Source of the DNA: KLAP211 sp964650085
GTDB lineage: Bacteria > Patescibacteriota > Dojkabacteria > J137
Assembly (NCBI GenBank): GCA_964650085.1
Contig: CAZYSE010000023.1
Coordinates: forward strand, 1-16,616
Length of the DNA stretch: 16,616 nucleotides
Reading direction: 5' to 3'
Shown piece by piece: positions 5,809-13,476 of this stretch. The notes under the pieces are model-generated. The model worked only from the letters and a program-made list of their open reading frames with translations, had not been told where the DNA came from and did not search any database. The translations under genes were made by a program, and so were the position numbers. Numbering within the stretch: position 1 is the first letter of the stretch; each line of letters starts with the position of its first letter.

Positions 5809-7950
5809 ATGATGTTAGACTTTCTATTCAATCCAAAATCTGTTGCTGTAGTTGGGGTTTCTTCAGATCCTTCTAAACTCGGTTCTGTAGTTTTTACAAA
5901 CATGATTAGTGCGGGTTATCAAGGAAAACTTTTTCCGGTTAATCCAAAGTACAACAACATTTTTAACAACAAGTGCTACGCCAAAGTTAATGATATACCG
6001 GATGAAGTTGATGTTGTTTGTATAGTTGTTCCTCCTCAATTTGTAAAAGATGTATTGGAAGATTCTGGAAATAAAGGAGTTAAAGGAGCTGTAATTATCA
6101 CTGCTGGATTTGGAGAAACTGGAGATGAAGGCAAAAAACTAGAAAATGAAATTCTAGAAACAGCAAAGAAATATAACATTAGAATTTTAGGACCAAACTG
6201 TTTAGGTTCTATTAATACATTGAACAAAATAAATCTTTCGTTTGCAGCAACTAATGCTATCGAAGGTAACATCGCGTTTCTTTCTCAGTCCGGCGCATTC
6301 TGTACAGCAATGTTGGATATGTCTTTAGAAAGCAATTTAGGATTTTCGCATTTAGTTTCTATTGGCAACAAGTCTGACTTAAACGAAAACGATTTTGTAA
6401 AAGAATGGTTAGAAGATGATAATGTTGCCGTTATTGGTGCATACCTTGAAGATGTTCGTGCAGGACACGACTTATCTAGAATTTATACAGAAGCAAAAAG
6501 CCAAAAACCATTGGTGATATTTAAACCTGGAGAATCTGAAGAAAGCCAAGTGGCGATCGCCTCACACACAGGATCTTTAGCTGGATCCATAGAAGTATTC
6601 GAAACAGCAATGCAACAAGCCGGAATAACTGTAGCTAAAGATATCGACTCAATGTTCAACTACCTACAAGGTTTTGCATGGTCAAAATTACCAAAAGGGA
6701 AACGAGTAGGAATTCTTACAAATGCAGGGGGCCCTGGAGTAATTGCTACAGATTTTATAATTAAGAACAAATTGGAATTAGAAACATTATCAGAAGCCGT
6801 TCAAAAACAGCTAGCAGAAAAACTTCCAGCAAATTCTAATATTCATAATCCTGTTGACGTAATTGGAGATGCAGATTCAGAAAGATATAAAGCGGCGTTG
6901 GAGATTATGGTTCAAGATGAAAAGTTAGATGCAATTCTTGTGATCTTAACCCCCCAGCTAGTTACAGAAGTTGAAGAAACTGCAAAGATAGTTATCAATA
7001 ATTTTAAAGTTTCCAACAAACCAATAATCCCAGTATTTCTTGGAGGTCGTTACGTCTCATACGCTATGAAGCGTTTTTATGATAATAAAGTACCAGCGTA
7101 CCGCGACATTAGTAGTGCGATAGAAACATTAGCAGCTTTATACAATTACAATTTGTATCTCGAAACAAGTGAGGCTCGAAACTCCTCAAGAGCACACACG
7201 ATTTCTTCTATGTTGGGTAAAGGAAAATATAATAACGAAATTTCAGAAATCTTAAATCTCAAATCTCAAAGCCGTGGTGAGCAAGCATTGGACGAGGAAA
7301 TTGTGATGAAATTGGCTGAGGAAGTGGGAATTCCATTACCTAAACAAAAACTTACTTATGATAGTGAAGACGCAATTCATTTTGCAAAAGATATTTATCC
7401 AGTTGTGATTAAAGCGCCTACAAAGTTAATCATCCACAAAACAGATGAAAAGGCTTTGTACTTAAACATTCAAAGTGAAGAAACTTTAAGAACTGCATTT
7501 AGAGAGTTACTTGGAATGTTGCAAACACATGCTAAACACCCTTCAATACTAATACAACAGCAGCTTTTTGCAGATGAAGAAATCTTTGTTGGAATCAAAC
7601 GAGATGGTAGTAGTAAAGTTTATGAGTCAGGTCAAGCGGGATTTGGTCACTTAATTGCATTTGGAAAAGGTGGTATTTACACAGAAATATATAAAGACAT
7701 TGTTTACAATTTAGTTCCTACTTCAACAGATGAAATTATCGAAAAGTTGAGGTCAACCAAAGTTTATAAAATAATTAATGGAGCAAGAGGTAAGGATAAG
7801 CTTGCTGAAAACAAATTGATTGAAGTAGTAAACGCTGTTCAGAAGTTAGTATTGCTTTATCCTCAGATTTCAAGCCTAGATATTAATCCGTTAATGTTGA
7901 GTAAGGATAATGCGATCGTTGTAGATATGAAGGTGTTTGTAGCATTATAG
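5809..7950 (+). CDS. Acetate-CoA ligase (ADP-forming), fused alpha-beta, 713 aa
   Basis: This enzyme interconverts acyl-CoA, ADP and phosphate with the free acid, CoA and ATP, making ATP by substrate-level phosphorylation in fermenters. Order of domains: CoA-binding Rossmann domain (about 1-125; NPKSVAVVGVSS, AVIITAGFGETG, RILGPNCLG), succinyl-CoA-synthetase-like domains (about 140-450; FLSQSGAF, SHTGSLAG with the phospho-accepting H253, LTNAGGPGVIATD, NPVDVIGDAD) and an ATP-grasp beta domain (about 485-713; IIHKTDEKA with H543, GFGHLIAFGKGGIYTE, DINPLML). The length is right for a fused enzyme. The start is set by the TACAAT box six bases upstream; 5794 and 5812 are alternatives. In the beta-domain motif the usual GG after HKxDx is replaced by KA. 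It is convergent with the YecM-like gene with one base between stops. Confidence 0.93.
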   Translation: MMLDFLFNPKSVAVVGVSSDPSKLGSVVFTNMISAGYQGKLFPVNPKYNNIFNNKCYAKVNDIPDEVDVVCIVVPPQFVKDVLEDSGNKGVKGAVIITAGFGETGDEGKKLENEILETAKKYNIRILGPNCLGSINTLNKINLSFAATNAIEGNIAFLSQSGAFCTAMLDMSLESNLGFSHLVSIGNKSDLNENDFVKEWLEDDNVAVIGAYLEDVRAGHDLSRIYTEAKSQKPLVIFKPGESEESQVAIASHTGSLAGSIEVFETAMQQAGITVAKDIDSMFNYLQGFAWSKLPKGKRVGILTNAGGPGVIATDFIIKNKLELETLSEAVQKQLAEKLPANSNIHNPVDVIGDADSERYKAALEIMVQDEKLDAILVILTPQLVTEVEETAKIVINNFKVSNKPIIPVFLGGRYVSYAMKRFYDNKVPAYRDISSAIETLAALYNYNLYLETSEARNSSRAHTISSMLGKGKYNNEISEILNLKSQSRGEQALDEEIVMKLAEEVGIPLPKQKLTYDSEDAIHFAKDIYPVVIKAPTKLIIHKTDEKALYLNIQSEETLRTAFRELLGMLQTHAKHPSILIQQQLFADEEIFVGIKRDGSSKVYESGQAGFGHLIAFGKGGIYTEIYKDIVYNLVPTSTDEIIEKLRSTKVYKIINGARGKDKLAENKLIEVVNAVQKLVLLYPQISSLDINPLMLSKDNAIVVDMKVFVAL

Positions 7951-7951
7951 C

Positions 7952-8611
7952 TTAACCTCGCACTCCAGGATTTAAAATATCATATGCCTCTCCTAGTTCT
8001 TGAAGTATAGCTAATTCCGCTTCCTCTCTTTCGACTACTCTGCCAATGTCTCTTTCATGGAATTTAATTTTATATTTCCCAAATACGATTGTTAAATCTG
8101 GATTAGAATTTCCATTTACTATTAACTCAATCGTTGCTAATAAATCATCTGTGGTACACATGTCTAACTTACAGAACACATCTCCATACATAGAAACTAA
8201 ATCTGCTAAAGTAACATCTTCTGGTAAAACTAATTCAATATGGTCAAATTTATTTTGTTCCACAACACCTTTTCGTGGTGCTGGTAGCTCGAAGTATTCA
8301 ACATCTCCGTAAACTGTATGAATCGGTCGTCTGAGCTTGAAAATTGCTATGGGCCTACCAGAAACAGAATTCATTGGGATAATTGCTTCGGAAATAAGTT
8401 GATTTGCTTGTTTAAGTTCATTTTTTTTGCAAATGTATTCTTCAATAGTAGCAACCCTTATTCCAATATGATCTGGCTTGCTTCTCTCAACTACTGCAAG
8501 CAATTCAGGTTCATCTTCAAGAATTTGACGCAGTACTTTAATTGATCGATGAACAAACAGATACATTTCTGTGTATTCCTGAATATAGTCAACTGGCCAT
8601 GGTTTATCCAT
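7952..8611 (-). CDS. YecM-like VOC-superfamily protein, 219 aa
   Basis: Related to E. coli YecM (PF06185), a vicinal-oxygen-chelate-fold protein of unknown function with a probable metal site. Matching pieces are DHIGIRV (residues 47-53, H48), SGRPIAIFKLRRPI (84-97), EYFELPAPRKG (105-115, E108) and FDHIELVLPED (122-132, H124 and E126). The His and Glu residues are the expected metal ligands. The C-terminal 50 residues (from about 170) extend past the domain as I remember it and end in a charged helix. It is the last gene of a three-gene operon; its ATG directly follows the TAA of the upstream gene. The ligand is unknown, and the two upstream paralogues may be functional partners. Confidence 0.8.
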   Translation of the reverse strand: MDKPWPVDYIQEYTEMYLFVHRSIKVLRQILEDEPELLAVVERSKPDHIGIRVATIEEYICKKNELKQANQLISEAIIPMNSVSGRPIAIFKLRRPIHTVYGDVEYFELPAPRKGVVEQNKFDHIELVLPEDVTLADLVSMYGDVFCKLDMCTTDDLLATIELIVNGNSNPDLTIVFGKYKIKFHERDIGRVVEREEAELAILQELGEAYDILNPGVRG

Positions 8612-9061
8612 TTAAATTTCGTCTACTAAAGTAAAAGTACAGTTTCCATCTTCGTAAACTTCTCTCAAAAACACAGCTCCATTTGTTGTAATATATTCAC
8701 AAACTTCATCGCTGTAGTATGCATCTAAATATGGCTTTCCTTTTTCGTCGGTTTTAAATTCAACACGACAAGTATATCTTTGATCAAATGAATTAATCAA
8801 AACCACTTCATACCTACATTCTCCAATTTTCTTGATTTTGTACTTTGTTGCTAGAGTTTCAATTTCGTTTTCTTCAAGTTCGGCACAGAAATTAGCCATT
8901 GCACTTGCTTTGCTATTTAAAAATTGAATAAAAGCTCCAATTGGAATTGCTACTCCAGTCCGCTCGTTTATGAAGTTTAAAGTTGGTTGGATAATGGAGC
9001 GAAGATACTTTCTGTCGTCTCTTGTTAGTTGATCTCCATCAATAATGTTTTGAATGTACAT
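8612..9061 (-). CDS. Protein of unknown function, 149 aa, paralogue of the 9063 gene
   Basis: The family is not recognised. It is clearly a diverged copy of the neighbouring 163-residue protein: residues 39-79 (beginning IPIGAFIQFL, ending LATKYKIKKI) align without gaps to residues 41-81 of that protein (IDPDDFLHVL to LKTEYKIAKI), and the C-terminal beta-rich half also corresponds (RVEF with YFEF; CEYITTNGAVFLREVYEDG with a similar YFLTDRRSAVIYEESVGD segment). It has a helical N-terminus and a predicted beta-sheet C-terminus, with no membrane segment. Its ATG comes one base after the stop of the upstream copy, and its TAA abuts the ATG of the YecM-like gene, so all three are likely translated as a coupled set. 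Confidence 0.75.
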   Translation of the reverse strand: MYIQNIIDGDQLTRDDRKYLRSIIQPTLNFINERTGVAIPIGAFIQFLNSKASAMANFCAELEENEIETLATKYKIKKIGECRYEVVLINSFDQRYTCRVEFKTDEKGKPYLDAYYSDEVCEYITTNGAVFLREVYEDGNCTFTLVDEI

Positions 9062-9062
9062 A

Positions 9063-9554
9063 TTATTCTGATAACTCTACTCGATCAAACATTTCTAAAA
9101 TAGTGAAGGCTGATTTGTCACCTACTGATTCCTCGTAAATCACAGCACTTCTTCTATCAGTCAAAAAGTAAGTGACTGTTCTTTCTTTCTTGAATACGTG
9201 AATATGATTTTCCGACGAATCTTCAACTCTATAAAATTCAAAATAATAAACGACTTCTACACTATCTGCATTTTTGGGAAATGGGAGTACTATACGAAAT
9301 GCTTGTTCCCTTATCTTTGCTATTTTGTATTCGGTTTTCAACGAGGCAATGCCGAATTTAGTAACCTTATCCTTAAAAGCAGAGAAAGCATCGTCTTCTA
9401 AATCTAGAACATGTAGGAAATCGTCGGGATCGATTTCTAGCTCGAGCTGTTGTTTGAATTGAGCTAGTCTTTGCGCAGCTTCTTCGGCTAGTTCAGCTTG
9501 ATGCAATGCAGAAAAGTCTGTGGGGTCATCTAGAGCGCTAAAATCATCGAGCAT
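9063..9554 (-). CDS. Protein of unknown function, 163 aa, paralogue of the 8612 gene
   Basis: First gene of the three-gene operon. The N-terminus holds a short internal repeat (DDFSALDDPTDFSAL) and an acidic, Ala/Gln-rich helix (about 18-40). From residue 41 on it aligns with the 149-residue neighbour (see that entry). It is acidic and soluble, with no recognisable catalytic motif. A TTGCTA/TATAAT promoter lies upstream with an 18-base spacer, and TTAA stands nine bases before the ATG. The two paralogues probably arose by tandem duplication and have since diverged strongly, so they may form a heteromer; that is inference. Confidence 0.75.
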   Translation of the reverse strand: MLDDFSALDDPTDFSALHQAELAEEAAQRLAQFKQQLELEIDPDDFLHVLDLEDDAFSAFKDKVTKFGIASLKTEYKIAKIREQAFRIVLPFPKNADSVEVVYYFEFYRVEDSSENHIHVFKKERTVTYFLTDRRSAVIYEESVGDKSAFTILEMFDRVELSE

Positions 9555-9576
9555 GCTTCTGAGTTAATTATTGCCG

Positions 9577-9606
9577 ATTATACGAGCAAGGTATGGGAGT
9601 TAGCAA
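9577..9606 (-). promoter_or_regulatory. Promoter of the 9554 operon
   Basis: On the minus strand: TTGCTA (9606-9601), an 18-base spacer, TATAAT (9582-9577), 22 bases before the ATG. TTAA (9567-9564) lies exactly nine bases before the ATG. Confidence 0.6.
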
Positions 9607-9642
9607 GTGTGAATAGATTTTTTAAAGTGGAAAGGTTGTAGA

Positions 9643-10251
9643 CTAGATAACTGGTTGTCGTAGGATAGTTTTCATCTTATCTGGTGATACTTTTCGAAAA
9701 TCGCTAAAGTAGATTTCATAGTGTTTTTGAACCATTTTTAATCCGTTTTGAGGAATAAATTCACTGTGAATGTGTTTCAATACTGGACCTTCCTCATCAA
9801 ACGATCCGATGTGAAGAGTTTGCACGCATTTTCCTTCCTTGAGTGTCTCTAGTCGAATCTCGTTAATTTTTGCTAAGTTTTTATCTTTTACAACTACCTT
9901 GGCCTGTTCAAACATTTCCTTGGTTATCCAGTCCGGAGTCATAATCATTAAAGTCCAGTCCCAATCAGACTTATCTCTAGCTGAAGTAAACTTTTCCATA
10001 TCTTTCGCCCACCATAGTCCTTCTAAAGGCATTACTGCATAATCTTTTTTCAAATCAATTTTACTCATGAATTTAAGTTTGTAGGCTATGGGAAAAAGAG
10101 TTTCTACTGCATCTTTAAATTCTTTGGAAGTGTTTGGATCGCCGTGACCGTCGACCATTAAATACTGAAGTTCTGGAACTTCGATAATTTCAATTTTACC
10201 TTTATTTGCTTTGTAGCAAGCTAAGGTTTTCTTAAAATCTATTTTGGACAT
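9643..10251 (-). CDS. GyrI-like small-molecule-binding domain protein, 202 aa
   Basis: A stand-alone GyrI-like (PF06445) ligand-binding protein, of the sub-family that carries no helix-turn-helix. The diagnostic pieces are YLMVDGHGDPN (30-40), YAVMPLEGLWWAKD (71-84), MIMTPDWIT (102-110), EGKCVQTLHIGSFDEEGP (139-156) and KHYEIYFSDFRKVSPDKMK followed by TILRQPV (176-201). Members bind small hydrophobic or cationic molecules; the fold is shared with E. coli GyrI/SbmC and BmrR. It is the last gene of a three-gene minus-strand operon, starting two bases after the stop of the HEPN-like gene. No separate promoter is evident. The ligand is unknown. Confidence 0.88.
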   Translation of the reverse strand: MSKIDFKKTLACYKANKGKIEIIEVPELQYLMVDGHGDPNTSKEFKDAVETLFPIAYKLKFMSKIDLKKDYAVMPLEGLWWAKDMEKFTSARDKSDWDWTLMIMTPDWITKEMFEQAKVVVKDKNLAKINEIRLETLKEGKCVQTLHIGSFDEEGPVLKHIHSEFIPQNGLKMVQKHYEIYFSDFRKVSPDKMKTILRQPVI

Positions 10252-10253
10252 AA

Positions 10254-10850
10254 CTATTCAATTACTTTTAATAATTCTTGTAGTTTTTTAAAAAAGTCAT
10301 CCATGCTGCTTTTATCATAAGTTACATCTTCAGATTGAAGAGTATACATATGAATCTTGTTTCTTAGCATTCGAATTTCCTCTGAAATTTTGAAGAATTT
10401 AGAGTCGAATAACCCTATTCTTTTTGCACACTGATTTAGTTCAACAAAGTTTAAGTTATCCTTAATACTTTTAAAACTCTTCACCATTCTTGCAGTAACA
10501 ATGTCTTCCGTTATACTTAGTTTGTGTACCCTTTTAACATTCTTGTATGTAGTAAGATCAATTCCAAGATTATTATCTTCTAAGTGACCTTCATCAATCA
10601 TACGCTGAAGTTTGTAATGAATCAAACACTCAACAATCGATGCAGAATGAATTATCATATCCTTGTAAATCATGTGTTTTGCAGTACTTTTAAGGTCAAA
10701 TTCCCCCTCCAAAATTACCAAAAATACAACATATTGAAATGTATGTATGACGTTGGATTTTAGAACAGTATTCTGTATGAAGTTGAACCTTTGTGTGACT
10801 GAATCAGAATTGACAGCGTTAAATTTGCTATTTAACTTTAATTTCGGCAT
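10254..10850 (-). CDS. HEPN-like protein of unknown function, 198 aa
   Basis: No close family recognised. The protein is all-helical and has the plan of a HEPN domain: a helix IIHSASIVECLIHYKLQRMI (about 66-85), a middle region, then EEIRMLRNKIHMYTLQ (158-172), in which R160 and H167 form an R-x6-H and R163-N164 precedes the His, as in the LRNxxxH motif of HEPN nucleases and their inactive relatives. Some HEPN proteins are RNases of toxin-antitoxin or abortive-infection systems. The ATG overlaps the last 23 bases of the small basic gene upstream, an arrangement often seen in toxin-antitoxin pairs. The nuclease call is inference; the family could be inactive. Confidence 0.5.
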   Translation of the reverse strand: MPKLKLNSKFNAVNSDSVTQRFNFIQNTVLKSNVIHTFQYVVFLVILEGEFDLKSTAKHMIYKDMIIHSASIVECLIHYKLQRMIDEGHLEDNNLGIDLTTYKNVKRVHKLSITEDIVTARMVKSFKSIKDNLNFVELNQCAKRIGLFDSKFFKISEEIRMLRNKIHMYTLQSEDVTYDKSSMDDFFKKLQELLKVIE

Positions 10851-10995
10851 TTCTAGGTGTCAAAAGCTCTGCAAGGTTAGGATACCCTAGCTTTTTCAAA
10901 ATTGCGACTAACTTCTTATTTGCTGCGTTAGGAACAACTTTTTTTACTTTCGGTTGAGCGGATTTTTTTGTACTTTGCCTCACTTTTTTTGACAT
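10828..10995 (-). CDS. Small basic protein, 55 aa, overlapping the HEPN-like gene
   Basis: A Lys-rich N-terminus (SKKVRQSTKKSAQPKVKK) is followed by a short predicted helix pair, NKKLVAILKKLGYPNLAELL. A longer frame starts at 11010, but a TATTAT box at 11006-11001 lies five bases before the ATG at 10995, making MSKKVRQ the better start, and the longer one would put that box inside the coding sequence. The last 23 bases overlap the HEPN-like gene. It could be an antitoxin-like or nucleic-acid-binding partner, but it shows no known domain. Small size and low complexity leave some doubt that it is a protein at all. Confidence 0.55.
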   Translation of the reverse strand: MSKKVRQSTKKSAQPKVKKVVPNAANKKLVAILKKLGYPNLAELLTPRNAEIKVK

Positions 10996-11000
10996 AATAA

Positions 11001-11006
11001 ATAATA
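11001..11006 (-). promoter_or_regulatory. -10 box of the 10995 operon
   Basis: TATTAT on the minus strand, five bases before the ATG at 10995. Leaderless spacing; weak -35. Confidence 0.4.
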
Positions 11007-11096
11007 TCATGCGTCCTTTGTGAAATCTATTAGACTTGAGAAGTCTGATCCTCGGAGATATATAGAAATTTTAACACTGCTAAGTAGTATCGACAA

Positions 11097-12545
11097 CTAC
11101 AGTTTACCCAAATCTAGGATTTCTTCAATCCCTAGTTGCTTAACAAATCCTTCGTCGTGAGAAATTATTATCATCGCACCTTCGTAGTCTACCAAAGCCT
11201 GTGCAATAACTGGTAAATGTCTAAAGTTTATGTGGTTAGTTGGCTCGTCCATAATCAAAATTCCAGGTTTTTGTAGAACGAATCTTGCATAACAAAGCAA
11301 TCCCTTTTGACCTTCTGATAATGTTCCGATTTGGTTGTCCATCATGTCTGCAGTTATCAAGAAGTTTGCAGCAGTAGAATACAAATCCTTCATGTTCTTG
11401 TCTTCCATCACATCTAGTAACGCTTGCTTTACAGTCTCTTGGAAATTTAATTCAGAGAAATCTTGGCTGTAATAACCAATTTTAGTTTCGTCATCGATAA
11501 ATGTACCTTCTGCTTTTCTTTCCAACATAGCTTTTAAAAGTGTACTCTTTCCAATTCCATTAGGTCCGGCTATTAATAATCTATCACCTTTTCTTAATCT
11601 GATTTGAACAGGTTTCGAAACTTGTTCACCGTTTTTTAAAAATGAAACAGAAGTAAGTTCAGCTGTTAGTCTAGGAACGTGTTGTTCTTCAATTCTGAAA
11701 GCTTTTATAGTTTTGTCGTCTTGTCTTGCTTCAACCATATTGTCTTGTGCTTCTTCTACTTTTACTTCCAACTTCTTAGCAATCTTGTTCATCTGTGCAC
11801 TTTTCTTTTTGAAGAAGTTAATTTTCTCGTAGTTGTCTGCAATTGCTTTCTGCATTCGAGCGTTTTGCATTCTATCTTTTTCAAGTTGAATTTCGATTTG
11901 ATCTAAAAGGTCGTAATAGTTTCCAACATATTGTTCAACTTTTTTAGTATGAACATCAAGGTTTAAAACGCCATCTGTGAATGAGTTTAGGAAATCAGCA
12001 TCGTGAGAAATCACAATACATGTTTTTGGATAGTTGATTAGGAACATTGTTAAGTGATCGATTCCTGCTCTGTCTAAGTTGTTTGTTGGCTCATCGAGTA
12101 AAAGAATATCAGGATCTTGAATAATTGCATAGGCTAAAAGTAACCTTGCTTTCTGACCGCCAGATAAATCTTTAACTTGCTTATTTAAGTATAGGCTTAA
12201 ATTAACCACCTCCATAACTTGAGCAATTTTCTTGTCGATTGCGTAGTTTGGTTCTTCGAAAGCTGATTCAAAAAATTCTTTTAGGGTTAAGTTTAACTTT
12301 TCGTGAGGAATCATTTGTAGTGCTATTCCTACTGTAGCATATTGATCCATGAAGATATCTCCAGAATCTGGCTTTAGGACTTTGGTGATCAATTTGAAGA
12401 TAGTACTTTTACCTGCTCCGTTTTGACCAATGATTGTTGTTTTAGAGTTCTTTTTAATCGAAAAACTAGCGTCTACAAGGATTGGTTTGTTCTTGTAGCT
12501 AAAGTTTACGTTACTGAACCTGAGTATAGTTTCTGTGTTATTCAT
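11097..12545 (-). CDS. ABC-F family ATPase, short form, 482 aa
   Basis: Two ABC ATPase domains on one chain without membrane segments, the mark of ABC-F proteins that act on the ribosome (translation factors such as EttA and antibiotic-resistance factors). Domain 1: Walker A GQNGAGKST (40-48), signature LSGGQ (127-131), Walker B ILLLDEPTNNLD (147-158). A charged linker with a long helical pair covers about 205-290. Domain 2: Walker A GPNGIGKST (327-335), signature LSEGQ (409-413), Walker B ILIMDEPTNHIN (429-440), then HD (463-464). At 482 residues it is shorter than most ABC-F members (over 500) and has no C-terminal extension. The second signature has E in place of G. The subtype, housekeeping or resistance, cannot be decided. 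A TATAAT lies eight bases before the ATG, inside an inverted repeat. Confidence 0.93.
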   Translation of the reverse strand: MNNTETILRFSNVNFSYKNKPILVDASFSIKKNSKTTIIGQNGAGKSTIFKLITKVLKPDSGDIFMDQYATVGIALQMIPHEKLNLTLKEFFESAFEEPNYAIDKKIAQVMEVVNLSLYLNKQVKDLSGGQKARLLLAYAIIQDPDILLLDEPTNNLDRAGIDHLTMFLINYPKTCIVISHDADFLNSFTDGVLNLDVHTKKVEQYVGNYYDLLDQIEIQLEKDRMQNARMQKAIADNYEKINFFKKKSAQMNKIAKKLEVKVEEAQDNMVEARQDDKTIKAFRIEEQHVPRLTAELTSVSFLKNGEQVSKPVQIRLRKGDRLLIAGPNGIGKSTLLKAMLERKAEGTFIDDETKIGYYSQDFSELNFQETVKQALLDVMEDKNMKDLYSTAANFLITADMMDNQIGTLSEGQKGLLCYARFVLQKPGILIMDEPTNHINFRHLPVIAQALVDYEGAMIIISHDEGFVKQLGIEEILDLGKL

Positions 12546-12547
12546 AG

Positions 12548-12571
12548 CCCGATATTATAACAAGAATCGGG
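12548..12571 (-). promoter_or_regulatory. Promoter -10 of the ABC-F gene within an inverted repeat
   Basis: On the minus strand TATAAT (12559-12554) lies eight bases before the ATG. CCCGAT and ATCGGG arms (12548-12553 and 12566-12571) flank it with a 12-base gap, giving a possible operator over the -10 box. It could also form a weak stem. Confidence 0.45.
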
Positions 12572-12591
12572 TTATTTTGCTTACTATTATG

Positions 12592-13401
12592 TCAACCCTC
12601 AGCTATTGAGTGCTTATCTAAAATAGCTTGTGTATGGCTTATAAATGAAGAGTAATCTTTGCTTAGTCGATAGACTACTTCTTGAAGTACCAGTAGTAAG
12701 TTTGTTTTTTGTTTTGGGTTGACTGGCGACTCAATTACAGTTTCTAAACATCCTACAAAATCTGGCAGATGATGTGGATCGTACTCAATCAAATGCTGAC
12801 ATAACCGTCTTAATCCCCTATACGCATAATGTTCGATGAGTGTAACGCTATTTGCATTTTCTCTAATATATTCGTTAACGAACATGCTAATAGCTTCATA
12901 TGTAAGATTTGCTTTCGCTGCAAAGAGGAAATCTACAAATTCGTATGAAATTGGATTGCCAAAGAGACTTGAATATATATGCACCTTCGAATCTATTATA
13001 ATTTGAGCAATTTCTTCATCAAAAGTATCAAACTGGACTGCTAGTTCTACTAGTTCTTTGGCATCAACTATTTTGTCTTGGATTTCTTTTGGGCTTAGTC
13101 CTACGTTTGCAGCATCTTCTGGATCTGCTGAAAATGGATTTTGAGCATGTCTTTTCTTAAGATAGTCTTTAATGTACAAGTCAGTTAACTCTTCAAAACT
13201 ATACTTTAGACGTCTTCTCATTTTATCTAAGCTATATCGATCCGCAACATCCCGGACTATCTCTACAGCGTTTACGTCTGGATTAAAAGTACCACGATCG
13301 TATGCACTTATTGCTTTTTGAATTTCATCAATTGTAAAGAAAGGGTGATTTAAAGTGTGGCTTAAAAGAATACTATTGAAAAGATTTTGCACAATTTTCA
13401 T
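12592..13401 (-). CDS. Helical protein of unknown function, 269 aa
   Basis: No family recognised. Predicted almost entirely helical and soluble, with a charged N-terminal third (DKMRRRLKYSFEELTDLYIKDYLKKRH, about 59-85) and a C-terminal two-thirds that may form a helical-repeat fold. There is no obvious catalytic motif. A TTGTCA/AATAAT promoter with a 17-base spacer ends 23 bases before the ATG. It is followed, 46 bases on, by the ABC-F gene with its own -10 box. Its general style is like that of the large helical protein at 1658, but I see no convincing alignment between them. Confidence 0.7.
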   Translation of the reverse strand: MKIVQNLFNSILLSHTLNHPFFTIDEIQKAISAYDRGTFNPDVNAVEIVRDVADRYSLDKMRRRLKYSFEELTDLYIKDYLKKRHAQNPFSADPEDAANVGLSPKEIQDKIVDAKELVELAVQFDTFDEEIAQIIIDSKVHIYSSLFGNPISYEFVDFLFAAKANLTYEAISMFVNEYIRENANSVTLIEHYAYRGLRRLCQHLIEYDPHHLPDFVGCLETVIESPVNPKQKTNLLLVLQEVVYRLSKDYSSFISHTQAILDKHSIAEG

Positions 13402-13424
13402 TTTTTAATGTTTTAAATGCACGG

Positions 13425-13453
13425 ATTATTACAAAAAATAGGCTTATTGACAA
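13425..13453 (-). promoter_or_regulatory. Promoter of the 13401 gene
   Basis: TTGTCA (13453-13448), a 17-base spacer, AATAAT (13430-13425) on the minus strand, 23 bases before the ATG. TTAA (13416-13413) is eleven bases before the ATG, two off the pattern seen elsewhere. Confidence 0.45.
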
Positions 13454-13476
13454 GGTGGAAATACTTATAGCAATGA

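Noticed and set aside
9198..9462. Plus-strand frames opposite the 163-residue paralogue
   Set aside because: They lie inside a gene supported by promoter, operon spacing and homology to its neighbour.
12590..12595. Perfect TTGACA on the minus strand as -35 of the ABC-F gene
   Set aside because: It is 30 bases from the TATAAT box, too far for a promoter pair.
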